Of a stretch of DNA of 64,000 nt, positions 7,378-15,567 are shown piece after piece. Position numbers and translations under genes: made by a program. Position 1 is the first letter of the stretch; each line of letters begins with the position of its first letter. The notes under the pieces were generated by a model. It was not told where the DNA came from, did not search any database, and saw only the letters and a list, made by a program, of their open reading frames with translations. The stretch is from Streptomyces parvus. GTDB taxonomy: Bacteria > Actinomycetota > Actinomycetes > Streptomycetales > Streptomycetaceae. The stretch covers positions 124,001 to 188,000 of the forward strand of contig NZ_BMRY01000010.1 of NCBI RefSeq assembly GCF_014648875.1, given 5' to 3'.

Positions 7378-8206
7378 CCGGAAGCCGCACACGCACCCCC
7401 TCGTCACCGTCTCGGGCGCCGGCAGCATCGGCGAGTCCGTCCTGGCCGGGCTCCTCGGTTCGGGGCACCCGGCCGACCGGTTGCGCGCCACCGTGCGGAC
7501 GGCCGAACGCGCGGAACACCTGGCCCGTTCGTACGCCGTCGAGGTGACCACGGACAACGCGCGGGCCGCCCTCGGCGCCGATGTGCTCGTCCTGGCCGTC
7601 CGGCCGGACCAGGCCGAGGCCGTCCTGGCCGAAACCGTGCCCCGGCTCGCGTCCGGCGCCGCGGTCGTCTCCCTGGTCGCGGGCCTCCCGCTGGACCGCA
7701 TCGCCCCGGCCGGGGCCACGCCGGTCCACGCTTTCCGGGTGGCCACCAACGCCGTCTCGATCGACCGGTCCGGACTGCTGGCCGTCACCCCCGGCCGCGA
7801 CGTTCCCGAGCCCGTACGGAACACGGTGACCGGGGTGCTGCGGAGGCTCGGCCGGGTGGTCACGATCACGGAGCCGCAGCAGGACACCGCGGCCTCGACC
7901 CTCGGCAGCGGCGCCGCCTTCCTAGCCCTGACCGCGACCGGCATCGACAGGGCCGCGACCGAGGCGGGCGTCAGCCCGGATGTGGCCCGCGCCTTCGCCG
8001 CCGACGCGCTGGAGAGCGCAGCCGCCATGCTCCGCGGCAGCGACCCCACGTCCACGGCCGCATGGGACGGTCTCGCCACCCCCGGCGGAATCACCGAGGC
8101 CGGACTCGGGCGACTGCTCTCGGCGGGAGCCGTGGACGCGATGGCCGACGCGGTGCGCGCGGCAGTCACCAGGGCGGCCGAACTCGCCCTCCCGGCCACC
8201 CCCTGA
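7370..8206 (+). CDS. pyrroline-5-carboxylate reductase (ProC)-like
   Basis: A 278-residue protein with an N-terminal Rossmann motif VTVSGAGSIGESVL (GxGxxG) and, near residues 220-255, the ProC C-terminal signature ending LATPGGITEAGL. ProC enzymes reduce a C=N bond with NAD(P)H. Housekeeping ProC is usually encoded elsewhere; here the gene starts with GTG inside the kinase gene and sits in a peptide-modifying operon, so an imine-reducing tailoring role is likely (inference). The sequence is full length for the family. Confidence 0.8.
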   Translation: MSDRKPHTHPLVTVSGAGSIGESVLAGLLGSGHPADRLRATVRTAERAEHLARSYAVEVTTDNARAALGADVLVLAVRPDQAEAVLAETVPRLASGAAVVSLVAGLPLDRIAPAGATPVHAFRVATNAVSIDRSGLLAVTPGRDVPEPVRNTVTGVLRRLGRVVTITEPQQDTAASTLGSGAAFLALTATGIDRAATEAGVSPDVARAFAADALESAAAMLRGSDPTSTAAWDGLATPGGITEAGLGRLLSAGAVDAMADAVRAAVTRAAELALPATP

Positions 8207-8309
8207 CGCCACATCTCAGCTTTCGAACAGCAGTTGCGCGGATGATCCCGGATGGCGAGTCTGTACCTCGCTCGACCTGCCTCGGGGTGGGACGACCAGG
8301 GGGATTTCA

Positions 8310-9368
8310 ATGATTCACATTCCTATCCAGAAGTCCGGGCACAGCTCGGTCCGCATATCCAGCAATTGGCTCTGGGAGACCTTCGCAAGCCTGGGAGTGC
8401 TGGTGGGAACCGGCGGTGTGACGCCGTGGCCCTACGCCAACTGGGCGAAGGAAGCCCGGCGTTCACTCACCTGGGCGGGTGTCGAGATTCCCGGCTGGCT
8501 GAACGAGCTCTACCGCTCGGGCCGCCGCACACTGCCCGCCTTCCTCACCGCGGTGCCCTCGTCGGCCAAGACCGACCTGGAGGAAGGCCTCGCCGGCCTC
8601 CGCGCCCTTCCCGCCGAGGACGTCCAGGCGGCCCTGCGCCGCTGGTACCCCGGCGGACTGCCGTCCGCCGTAAGGCCGTTGGACGCCGACCCGCAGGCCG
8701 CCATGGCCGAGCTCACCCGAGTGCTGCCCCGCTACTGGCAGGCCGCGCTGGCCCCTTACGCCGCACCGCTGCGCTCCACCATCGAGGAGGAGATCCTCCT
8801 GCGCTCGCGCGTCCTGGCCACCGAGGGACAGGAACGCCTCTTCGACACCCTGCACGGACGGCTCTCCCGGACCGCGGCCACCCTGCGCATCGACGCGGGA
8901 TCAGGTCTGGTGACCGTCCCCGCCGTCCACCGCGTCGTCATCGTGCCCCTCCTGTTCGGCCGGGGCGCTTCGCTCTTCGCGCTCGACGAGGACGGCTGCG
9001 CGGCCTTCTCCTACCAGGCCAAAGGCGCGGCCATCCTGTCCGGCGCGAGCACACCCGACCGGCGCTCCGGCACCCCGGCGCGCGGGGACCGCCTGGAGAT
9101 CCTCCTGGGGCGCAGCCGCGCCGGAGTCGTCCGCGGCCTCGCCGCGCCCACGACGACCTCCGCTCTCGCAGCGGTGCTCGGCCTCGCGGCGAGTACCGTC
9201 TCCGAACACCTGACATCCCTGGTGTCCGCCGGAATCGTCCAGCGGCGCAGGGCGGGCGGGCGTGTCCTCTACGAACTGGACGGGACGGGGCTCGCGATCC
9301 TCGAGTACCTGGACAACGAAGGAGTCACCACCGTGGACCGGCGACATTTCAGCAGGTCGGCATCGTGA
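8310..9368 (+). CDS. ArsR/winged-helix regulator of the DUF5937 type
   Basis: A 352-residue protein. Only the C-terminal portion (TTTSALAAVLGLAASTVSEHLTSLVSAGIVQRRRAGGRVLYEL) is a recognisable winged helix of the ArsR type, with recognition helix ASTVSEHLTSL. The N-terminal 240 residues resemble the DUF5937 regulators common in Streptomyces clusters. ATG 8310 follows AGGGGG. It lies 103 bp after the ProC-like gene and overlaps the methyltransferase start by 4 bp (GTGA). It is the only transcription factor in the locus and probably acts on the divergent promoter region around 1592-1642 (inference). Confidence 0.75.
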   Translation: MIHIPIQKSGHSSVRISSNWLWETFASLGVLVGTGGVTPWPYANWAKEARRSLTWAGVEIPGWLNELYRSGRRTLPAFLTAVPSSAKTDLEEGLAGLRALPAEDVQAALRRWYPGGLPSAVRPLDADPQAAMAELTRVLPRYWQAALAPYAAPLRSTIEEEILLRSRVLATEGQERLFDTLHGRLSRTAATLRIDAGSGLVTVPAVHRVVIVPLLFGRGASLFALDEDGCAAFSYQAKGAAILSGASTPDRRSGTPARGDRLEILLGRSRAGVVRGLAAPTTTSALAAVLGLAASTVSEHLTSLVSAGIVQRRRAGGRVLYELDGTGLAILEYLDNEGVTTVDRRHFSRSAS

Positions 9369-10111
9369 TCGACTACAGCGCCGAGGCCGAGAAGTATGAC
9401 GCCTCACGCGGCGGCGAGCCGCGCGCGGAGGTGGCCGCCGAAGCCGTCGAGCGGCTGCTGCCGGAGGGGACCCGCAGCCTCCTGGACATCGCCTGCGGTA
9501 CCGGCATCGTCACCCGACGGCTGCGCCGCCCGGGCCGTACCGTCCTCGGCACCGACCGGTCACCCGGCATGCTCTCCCTCGCGTCCGAGCGGCTGCCGGG
9601 CCATGTGGTGACCGGCGACGCCACCCGCCTCCCCTTCGCCTCCGGGTCGTTGGACGCGGTCGTCCTCATCTGGCTGCTCCATCTGCTGCCCGAAGCCGCC
9701 CCCGTACTCTCCGAGGCCGCCCGGGTGCTGCGCCCCGGTGGCGTCCTGATCACCACGGTCGACAAGGACGAGGCGTACTTCGGCGCTCCCAGCGACATCG
9801 CGGAGCTGACGAAGCCGCTCAGGCGCGCGTACGAGCCCCGGGTGACGGACCAGAGCGACCGGGTCCTGCGCCTGGCCGGCCGGCACGGCCTCGGCCTCAT
9901 CGGCGAGACCACGTTCCCCGGCCTCGGCCAGGGCCGGGGCCCGCGCAAGTGGTACGACGCGATCGTCGCGGACCGGATCCCCTGGGCGAAGGCCGGGCCG
10001 CCCGGAGAGGTCGCCGCGTTGTGCCGGGACCTCAGGGCCCTGCCGGACCAGGAGGGGCCTCGCCCGGACCCGCTCTACCGCGTCGTCGCGCTGCGCCGGC
10101 CGCCGGTCTGA
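9365..10111 (+). CDS. class I SAM-dependent methyltransferase
   Basis: A 248-residue protein with the SAM-binding motif I LLDIACGTGIVTRRL (about residues 39-53), acidic loop TDRSPGML, motif post-II GDATRLPFASGSLDAVVL and motif III VLRPGGVLITTV. It is a type 11-like methyltransferase, close to UbiE/small-molecule enzymes. The GTG start overlaps the regulator stop. It is the last rightward gene of the peptide locus before a convergent inositol operon. Its substrate is unknown; N- or O-methylation of the product is plausible. Confidence 0.8.
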   Translation: MIDYSAEAEKYDASRGGEPRAEVAAEAVERLLPEGTRSLLDIACGTGIVTRRLRRPGRTVLGTDRSPGMLSLASERLPGHVVTGDATRLPFASGSLDAVVLIWLLHLLPEAAPVLSEAARVLRPGGVLITTVDKDEAYFGAPSDIAELTKPLRRAYEPRVTDQSDRVLRLAGRHGLGLIGETTFPGLGQGRGPRKWYDAIVADRIPWAKAGPPGEVAALCRDLRALPDQEGPRPDPLYRVVALRRPPV

Positions 10112-10155
10112 CGAGCGCCCGGACGAGCCCTCCTGAAGCGGCACCGCCGACGAGG

Positions 10156-11658
10156 TCAGTGGTTGCGCGGGAAGCCGAGGTCGACGCCGGCCGGGGCGTC
10201 GGCCGGGTCGGGCCAGCGGGTGGTGGTGACCTTGCCGCGGGTGTAGAAGTGCACGCCGTCGTTGCCGTAGATGTGGTGGTCGCCGAAGAGCGAGTCCTTC
10301 CAGCCGCCGAAGGAGTGGTAGCCCACCGGGACCGGGATCGGCACGTTGACGCCGACCATGCCCGCCTGGATCTCCAGCTGGAAGCGGCGGGCCGCGCCGC
10401 CGTCGCGGGTGAAGATCGCGGTGCCGTTGCCGAACGGCGAGGCGTTCATGAGGGCGACGCCCTCCTCGTACGACTCCACGCGGAGCACACACAGGACCGG
10501 GCCGAAGATCTCGTCCTTGTAGGCGTCGGAGTCGGTGGAGACCTTGTCCAGGAGGGACAGGCCGATCCAGTGGCCGTCCTCGAAGCCCTCGACCGTGTGG
10601 CCCGTGCCGTCGAGGACGACCTCGGCGCCCTGGGCGGCTGCGCCCGTGACGTACGAGGCGACCTTGTCGCGGTGGGCGGCGGTGATCAGGGGGCCCATCT
10701 CGGAGGTGGGGTCGTTGCCGGGGCCGATCTTGATCTTCTCGGCCCGCTCGCGGATCCTGGCGACCAGCTCGTCGCCGATCGCACCGACCGCGACGACGGC
10801 CGAGATCGCCATGCAGCGCTCACCGGCGGAGCCGTACGCCGCCGAGACCGCCGCGTCGGCTGCCGCGTCCAGGTCGGCGTCCGGGAGGACCAGCATGTGG
10901 TTCTTGGCGCCGCCGAGCGCCTGGACCCGCTTGCCGTTGGCGGAGGCGGTGGCGTGGATGTAGCGGGCGATGGGGGTGGAGCCGACGAAGGAGACGGCGG
11001 CCACGTCGGGGTGGTCGAGCAGGGCGTCCACCGCGATCTTGTCCCCGTGGACGACGTTGAGCACGCCGTCCGGAAGGCCCGCCTCGGACGCCAGCTCGGC
11101 CAGCAGGTTGGCGGCCGACGGATCCTTCTCGCTCGGCTTCAGCACGAACGTGTTGCCGCAGGCGATGGCCAGCGGGAACATCCACATCGGCACCATGGCG
11201 GGGAAGTTGAACGGGGTGATGCCCGCGACCACGCCCAGCGACTGGCGGATGGACGACACGTCGACCCGGTTGGAGACCTGGGTGGACAGCTCGCCCTTGA
11301 GCTGGGTGGTGATCCCGCACGCCAGCTCGACGATCTCCAGACCGCGGGCGACCTCGCCCAGCGCGTCCGAGTGCACCTTGCCGTGCTCGGCGGTGATCAG
11401 CGCGGCGATCTCGTCGCGGTGGGCGTCGAGCAGCGCGCGGTAGCGGAAGAGGACGGTGGTGCGCTGGGCGAGCGAGGAGGTGCCCCAGGTGGCGTACGCG
11501 GCCTTCGCCGCCGCCACGGCCGCGTCGACCTCCGCCACGGAGGCCAGCGCCACCCGCGTGGTGACCGCGCCGGTGGCCGGGTCGGTGACGGGGCCGTACT
11601 CGCCCGACGTGCCCTCCACTGTCTTGCCGCCGATCCAGTGGTTGACGGTCTTCGTCAT
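10156..11658 (-). CDS. mmsA: CoA-acylating methylmalonate-semialdehyde dehydrogenase
   Basis: A 500-residue aldehyde dehydrogenase of the MmsA/IolA group: VVAGITPFNFPAMVPMWMFPLA (cofactor loop), GGAKNHMLVLPDAD, and the catalytic cysteine in SAGERCMAISA. In inositol degradation this enzyme converts malonate semialdehyde to acetyl-CoA; in valine catabolism it acts on methylmalonate semialdehyde. It is the last gene of the leftward iol operon, 41 bp after iolD. ATG 11658 was chosen on homology (MTKTVNHWIGGK) and a preceding GGAG. Confidence 0.93.
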   Translation of the reverse strand: MTKTVNHWIGGKTVEGTSGEYGPVTDPATGAVTTRVALASVAEVDAAVAAAKAAYATWGTSSLAQRTTVLFRYRALLDAHRDEIAALITAEHGKVHSDALGEVARGLEIVELACGITTQLKGELSTQVSNRVDVSSIRQSLGVVAGITPFNFPAMVPMWMFPLAIACGNTFVLKPSEKDPSAANLLAELASEAGLPDGVLNVVHGDKIAVDALLDHPDVAAVSFVGSTPIARYIHATASANGKRVQALGGAKNHMLVLPDADLDAAADAAVSAAYGSAGERCMAISAVVAVGAIGDELVARIRERAEKIKIGPGNDPTSEMGPLITAAHRDKVASYVTGAAAQGAEVVLDGTGHTVEGFEDGHWIGLSLLDKVSTDSDAYKDEIFGPVLCVLRVESYEEGVALMNASPFGNGTAIFTRDGGAARRFQLEIQAGMVGVNVPIPVPVGYHSFGGWKDSLFGDHHIYGNDGVHFYTRGKVTTTRWPDPADAPAGVDLGFPRNH

Positions 11659-11699
11659 GACGTACTCCTTCAGGCTTCGGGCAGGCGCGGGGGCTGGTC

Positions 11700-13691
11700 T
11701 CACAGATGGCGGCGTCGGGCGGCGACCTGGCGGTCGTACTCCTCCCGGGCCTTCACCGCCGCCGGTCGGCTCGCGGTTTCGGCTACCGGAACATCCCACC
11801 ACGCCTGCGCCGGAGGGGGGCCCGACACTGTGTCGGGCGTTTCGGTCTCGACGTAGACACAAGTGGGGCCCTCCGCGTCGCGGGCCTCGGAGAGTGCTTT
11901 GCGCAGGTCGTCGACGGTGATGGCGCGCAGGACCCGCAGGCCGAGGGAGGCCGCGTTGGCGGCCAGGTCGACGGGGAGCGGCGGGCCGGTGAAGCCGCCG
12001 TCGGCGTCGCGGTGGCGGTAGGCGGTACCGAAGCGTTCGGCGCCGACCGCTTCGGACAGGCCGCCGATGGAGGCGTACCCGTGGTTCTGGAGGATCAGCA
12101 GTTTCAGCGGCAGGTTCTCCTGGACGGCGGTGACGATCTCGGTGGGGTTCATCAGATACGTGCCGTCGCCGACCAGGGCCCAGACGGGGCGGGTCCGCTG
12201 CCCGGTTCCGTTGGCGAGCAGGACGCCGATCGCCGCGGGGATCTCGTAGCCCATGCAGGAGTAGCCGTACTCCACGTGGTACTGGTCGCGGGAGCGGGTG
12301 CGCCAGAGTCTGTGCAGGTCGCCGGGGAGGGAGCCGGCGGCGTTGATGAGGATGTCCTCCTCGGTGACCAGGTCGTCCAGGAGGCCGAGGACCTGGGTCT
12401 GGGTGGGGCGCGCGGTGGCGTCGGGGGTGGCGAAGGACGCCTCGACCCGCTCCTCCCACGCCTCCTTCGCGCCGGTGTACTCCGTCTCGTACGCCGGATC
12501 CACCCGGTATCCGCGTCCGGCGAGGGCCGCCGTGAGCGCCTCAAGGCCCGCGCGGGCGTCGGCGACCAGGGGGAGGGCGGCCAGCTTGTGGGCGTCGAAG
12601 GCGGTGATGTTGAGGTGGAGGAAGCGGACTGCGGGGTTCGAGAAGAGGGTGCCGGAGGCGGTGGTGAAGTCGGAGAAGCGGGTGCCGACGCCGATCACCA
12701 GGTCGGCGGTGCGGGCCAGGTCGTCGGCGGTGGCGGTGCCGGTGTGGCCGATGCCGCCGACGTCGGCCGGATGGTCGTGGCGGAGGGCGCCCTTGCCCGC
12801 CTGGGTGGAGGCGACCGGGATGCGGGTCGCGGCGGTGAACGCGGCGAGCGTCTCCTCGGCGGCGCTGTGCCGGACCCCGCCGCCCGCGACGATCAGGGGG
12901 CGGCGGGCGGAGCGGATGGACCGCACCGCCGCGTCCAGTTCGTGAGTGTCGGGCGCCGGCCTGCGGATGTGCCAGTCGCGCTCGGCGAAGAACTCCTCCG
13001 GCCAGTCGTACGCCTGCGCCTGCACGTCCTGCGGCAGCGCGAGCGTGACGGCCCCGGTCTCGGCCGGGTCGGCGAGGACCCGCATCGCCTGGAAGGCGGC
13101 CGGAATCAGGGCCTCCGGGCGGGTGATCCGGTCGAAGTAGCGGGAGACCGGCCGCAGACAGTCGTTGACGGACACATCGCCGGCGTACGGCACTTCGAGC
13201 TGTTGCAGTACGGGGTCGGCGGGCCGGGTCGCGAAGGTGTCGCCGGGCAGGAGCAGGACGGGCAGCCGGTTGATCGTGGCGAGGGCGGCCCCGGTGACGA
13301 GGTTGGTGGCCCCCGGCCCGATGGACGTGGTCACCGCCTGCGCGGAGAGCCTCCCCGACTGGCGGGCGTACCCGACGGCCGCGTGCACCATGGCCTGTTC
13401 GTTACGTCCCTGGAGGTACGGCATGCGGTGCGCGGTGCCGTTCCCTCCGTGATCCGCCTCCACGAGTGCCTGGCCGATGCCCGCGACGTTGCCGTGGCCG
13501 AAGATGCCCCAGGTGGCGCTGATCAGCCGCTGCCGGCGGCCGTCGCGCTCGGTGTACTGCCGGGCCAGGAAGGCGACCAGGGCCTGAGCGGTGGTCAGAC
13601 GGCGGGTGGGGGCCGGGTGGTGCTTCTTCGGGCCCGCGGGGTCGGTGGGATGTGCTGGGCCGGTGGGGCTCGCGGGGCTCTTCGGGCTCAA
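11700..13691 (-). CDS. iolD: 3D-(3,5/4)-trihydroxycyclohexane-1,2-dione hydrolase IolD
   Basis: A 663-residue ThDP enzyme: FGHGNVAGIGQAL (N-terminal PYR domain), central SIGPGATNLVTGAALA, C-terminal VGDGTYLMNPTEIVTAVQENLPLKLLILQNHGY (ThDP/Mg motif). It opens the inositol-derived ring dione to 5-deoxy-glucuronate. I chose TTG 13691 as start because GGAGG lies 7 bases upstream and it gives a TTGA overlap with the iolB stop, matching the coupling seen throughout the operon. The first 30 residues are rich in Pro/Ser and not conserved. Confidence 0.92.
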   Translation of the reverse strand: MSPKSPASPTGPAHPTDPAGPKKHHPAPTRRLTTAQALVAFLARQYTERDGRRQRLISATWGIFGHGNVAGIGQALVEADHGGNGTAHRMPYLQGRNEQAMVHAAVGYARQSGRLSAQAVTTSIGPGATNLVTGAALATINRLPVLLLPGDTFATRPADPVLQQLEVPYAGDVSVNDCLRPVSRYFDRITRPEALIPAAFQAMRVLADPAETGAVTLALPQDVQAQAYDWPEEFFAERDWHIRRPAPDTHELDAAVRSIRSARRPLIVAGGGVRHSAAEETLAAFTAATRIPVASTQAGKGALRHDHPADVGGIGHTGTATADDLARTADLVIGVGTRFSDFTTASGTLFSNPAVRFLHLNITAFDAHKLAALPLVADARAGLEALTAALAGRGYRVDPAYETEYTGAKEAWEERVEASFATPDATARPTQTQVLGLLDDLVTEEDILINAAGSLPGDLHRLWRTRSRDQYHVEYGYSCMGYEIPAAIGVLLANGTGQRTRPVWALVGDGTYLMNPTEIVTAVQENLPLKLLILQNHGYASIGGLSEAVGAERFGTAYRHRDADGGFTGPPLPVDLAANAASLGLRVLRAITVDDLRKALSEARDAEGPTCVYVETETPDTVSGPPPAQAWWDVPVAETASRPAAVKAREEYDRQVAARRRHL

Positions 13692-14659
13692 GGCGTTACC
13701 TCCGGGCCGGGCGACGGATGCGCCGTGTAGAGCGGAAGTCTGGCGTCGATCGGCTCGTCCGGCCAGGTGTCGCGGATCCACCGGTGGTCCGGATGGTCGC
13801 GGATCAGCCAGGCGCGCTCCTCCCCCGGTCCGGCCATCACGTTCAGGTAGTACAGCGTCCGGCCGGGCGGGGCGATGGACGGGCCGTGCCAGCCGTCGGG
13901 GATGAGGACCACGTCGCCGCCGCGGACCTCGGCGAGGACGTCCGTACCGCCGTCGCGCGACGGGGAGACCCGGTGGTAGCCGAGCCCGCCGTCCTGCACC
14001 TCGAAGTAGTAGATCTCCTCCAGTTCGCACTCCTCGCCCGGCACGTGCTCGTCGTGTTTGTGGGGCGGGTAGGAGGACCAGTTGCCACCGGGGGTGAGGA
14101 CCTCGACGGCGATCAGCCGGTCGCAGTCGAAGGTGTCGGCGGCGGCGAAGTTGTTCACCTGGCGCGAGCAGGTCCCGGAGCCGCGCAGCTCGACGGGTAC
14201 CTCCGGCGCGGGGCCGTAGCGAGCGGGGAGTCGTCGCTCGCACTTCGCTCCTGCCAGGGCGAAGCAGCCTCCTGCGCCGGAGGAGATCTCTGCGTGGGCG
14301 TCGCGCGGTACGTAGGCGAAGTCGGAGACCCCGCTGAACACACTTTCCCGGCCCCGCAGTTCAAAAGTCCCACCTGCTGTACGCACCGTACAGCCACCGG
14401 TCAACGGCAGGACGATCCATTCACTGCCTCCGGTGACGAGCGTGTGAACACCGCCCGGCTCCAGCTCCAGCACGCGCAGGGCCGAACGGTCCCAGCCGGC
14501 CCGCCCGGGATCGATGTCGACGGCGTACGCCCCGCGCGCGGCGCTGCCGGACGGCAGGTGGAACCGGTGCTGTTGCTGTTGCTGTTCCTGGGCCTGGCCC
14601 CGGTTCTGTTCCTGGTGTTGTTCCTGCTGTTGTTCCTGGTCGGGGTGATCCGTCGTCAT
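13688..14659 (-). CDS. iolB: 5-deoxy-glucuronate isomerase IolB
   Basis: A 323-residue cupin protein. Metal-binding residues are visible in YPPHKHDEHVPGEECELEEIYYF (about 215-240), with a further histidine in PDGWHGPSIAPG-type context. It isomerises 5-deoxy-glucuronate to 5-deoxy-2-keto-gluconate. Unusually, residues 9-32 are almost only Gln, Glu and His, encoded by a CAG/CAA-rich run, ahead of the normal RFHLPSGSAARG start of the fold; without it the length fits the family. ATGA overlaps link it to the aldolase gene upstream and a TTGA overlap links it to iolD downstream. Confidence 0.92.
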   Translation of the reverse strand: MTTDHPDQEQQQEQHQEQNRGQAQEQQQQQHRFHLPSGSAARGAYAVDIDPGRAGWDRSALRVLELEPGGVHTLVTGGSEWIVLPLTGGCTVRTAGGTFELRGRESVFSGVSDFAYVPRDAHAEISSGAGGCFALAGAKCERRLPARYGPAPEVPVELRGSGTCSRQVNNFAAADTFDCDRLIAVEVLTPGGNWSSYPPHKHDEHVPGEECELEEIYYFEVQDGGLGYHRVSPSRDGGTDVLAEVRGGDVVLIPDGWHGPSIAPPGRTLYYLNVMAGPGEERAWLIRDHPDHRWIRDTWPDEPIDARLPLYTAHPSPGPEVTP

Positions 14660-15567
14660 GGCCCTTCCCTACCCGGCTGGAGCAGCGATACGGCGGTGTC
14701 GACGGCGCGCGCCACGTCCCCGTCGACCGGGTAGAGCAGCGAGCGGCCCACGACCAGCCCTCGCACCGTGGGCAGACGCAACGCGTCGCGCCATTTCCCG
14801 TACGCGGCGTCCTGGTCTTCGCCGACCTCGCCGCCGAGCAGGACGGCGGGCAGCGTGGAGGCCTCCATCGCCCGGCCCATGGCGTCCGGGTCGTCGGTGA
14901 CGGGCACCTTCAGCCAGGTGTACGCGGACGTTCCGGCGAGGCCCGACGCGATGGCGATGGAGGTCGCCACGGCGGCGGCGCCGAGGTCGTTGCGGAGGCG
15001 GCCGTCGACGCGGCGGCAGAGGAACGGCTCGACGAACACGGGCAGCCGGTGCGCGGCCATCGCGTCGATGGTCCGGGCGGCGGTGTGCAGGGTGTCCAGC
15101 GAACCGGGGTCGTCATGGTCGATGCGCAGCAGCAGCTTCCCGGCGTCGAACCCCTGCCGGACCAGGTCGTCGGGGCGGTAGCCGGTGAACCGGTCGTCGA
15201 GCTCGAAGGCCGCGCCCGCGAGCCCGCCGCGGTTCATCGAACCCATGACGACCTTGTCCTCCAGGGCTCCGAGCAGCAGGAGGTCGTCCAGGACGTCGGC
15301 GGATGCGAGCACCCCGTCGACCCCGGGGCGGGAGAGGGCGAGGCAGAGCCGCTCCAGCAGCTCGAAGCGGTTGGCCATGGCGAGGGACCGGTCCCCCACG
15401 GAGAGCGCGCCGCGCGCGGGGTGGTCGGCCGCGATGATCATCAGCCGGTCGCCGGGGTGCCGGATCAGCCGCCGTCTCTTGCGGCGCCCGGCGGCCTCGG
15501 CAACGGCTTCGGGGCGCTCGGCGCGCAGCCGGACGAGCGCGGAGAGGGAGGGGGCGAGCGGCGTCAT
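14656..15567 (-). CDS. Cgl0158-like class I aldolase of the iol operon
   Basis: A 303-residue (beta/alpha)8-barrel protein: LMIIAADHPARGALSVGD near residue 48, KVVMGSMNRGGL, KLLLRIDHDDP, then AYTWLKVPV, whose lysine is a candidate Schiff-base residue. It belongs to the deoxyribose-phosphate-aldolase-like Cgl0158 family found in actinobacterial inositol clusters. It is coupled by ATGA overlaps between iolC and iolB, so it likely cleaves 2-deoxy-5-keto-gluconate-6-phosphate in place of IolJ (inference from position). Confidence 0.82.
   Translation of the reverse strand: MTPLAPSLSALVRLRAERPEAVAEAAGRRKRRRLIRHPGDRLMIIAADHPARGALSVGDRSLAMANRFELLERLCLALSRPGVDGVLASADVLDDLLLLGALEDKVVMGSMNRGGLAGAAFELDDRFTGYRPDDLVRQGFDAGKLLLRIDHDDPGSLDTLHTAARTIDAMAAHRLPVFVEPFLCRRVDGRLRNDLGAAAVATSIAIASGLAGTSAYTWLKVPVTDDPDAMGRAMEASTLPAVLLGGEVGEDQDAAYGKWRDALRLPTVRGLVVGRSLLYPVDGDVARAVDTAVSLLQPGREGP

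Noticed and set aside
4376..8206. Canonical lasso peptide cluster
   Set aside because: A YxxPxV motif, a PqqD-like protein and a synthetase are present, but there is no transglutaminase-like leader protease and no core with Gly1 and Asp/Glu at 7-9; the peptide has only 22 residues.
10156..11658. Part of the peptide biosynthetic locus
   Set aside because: It is convergent with that locus and coupled to iol genes; MmsA is a standard inositol/valine enzyme.
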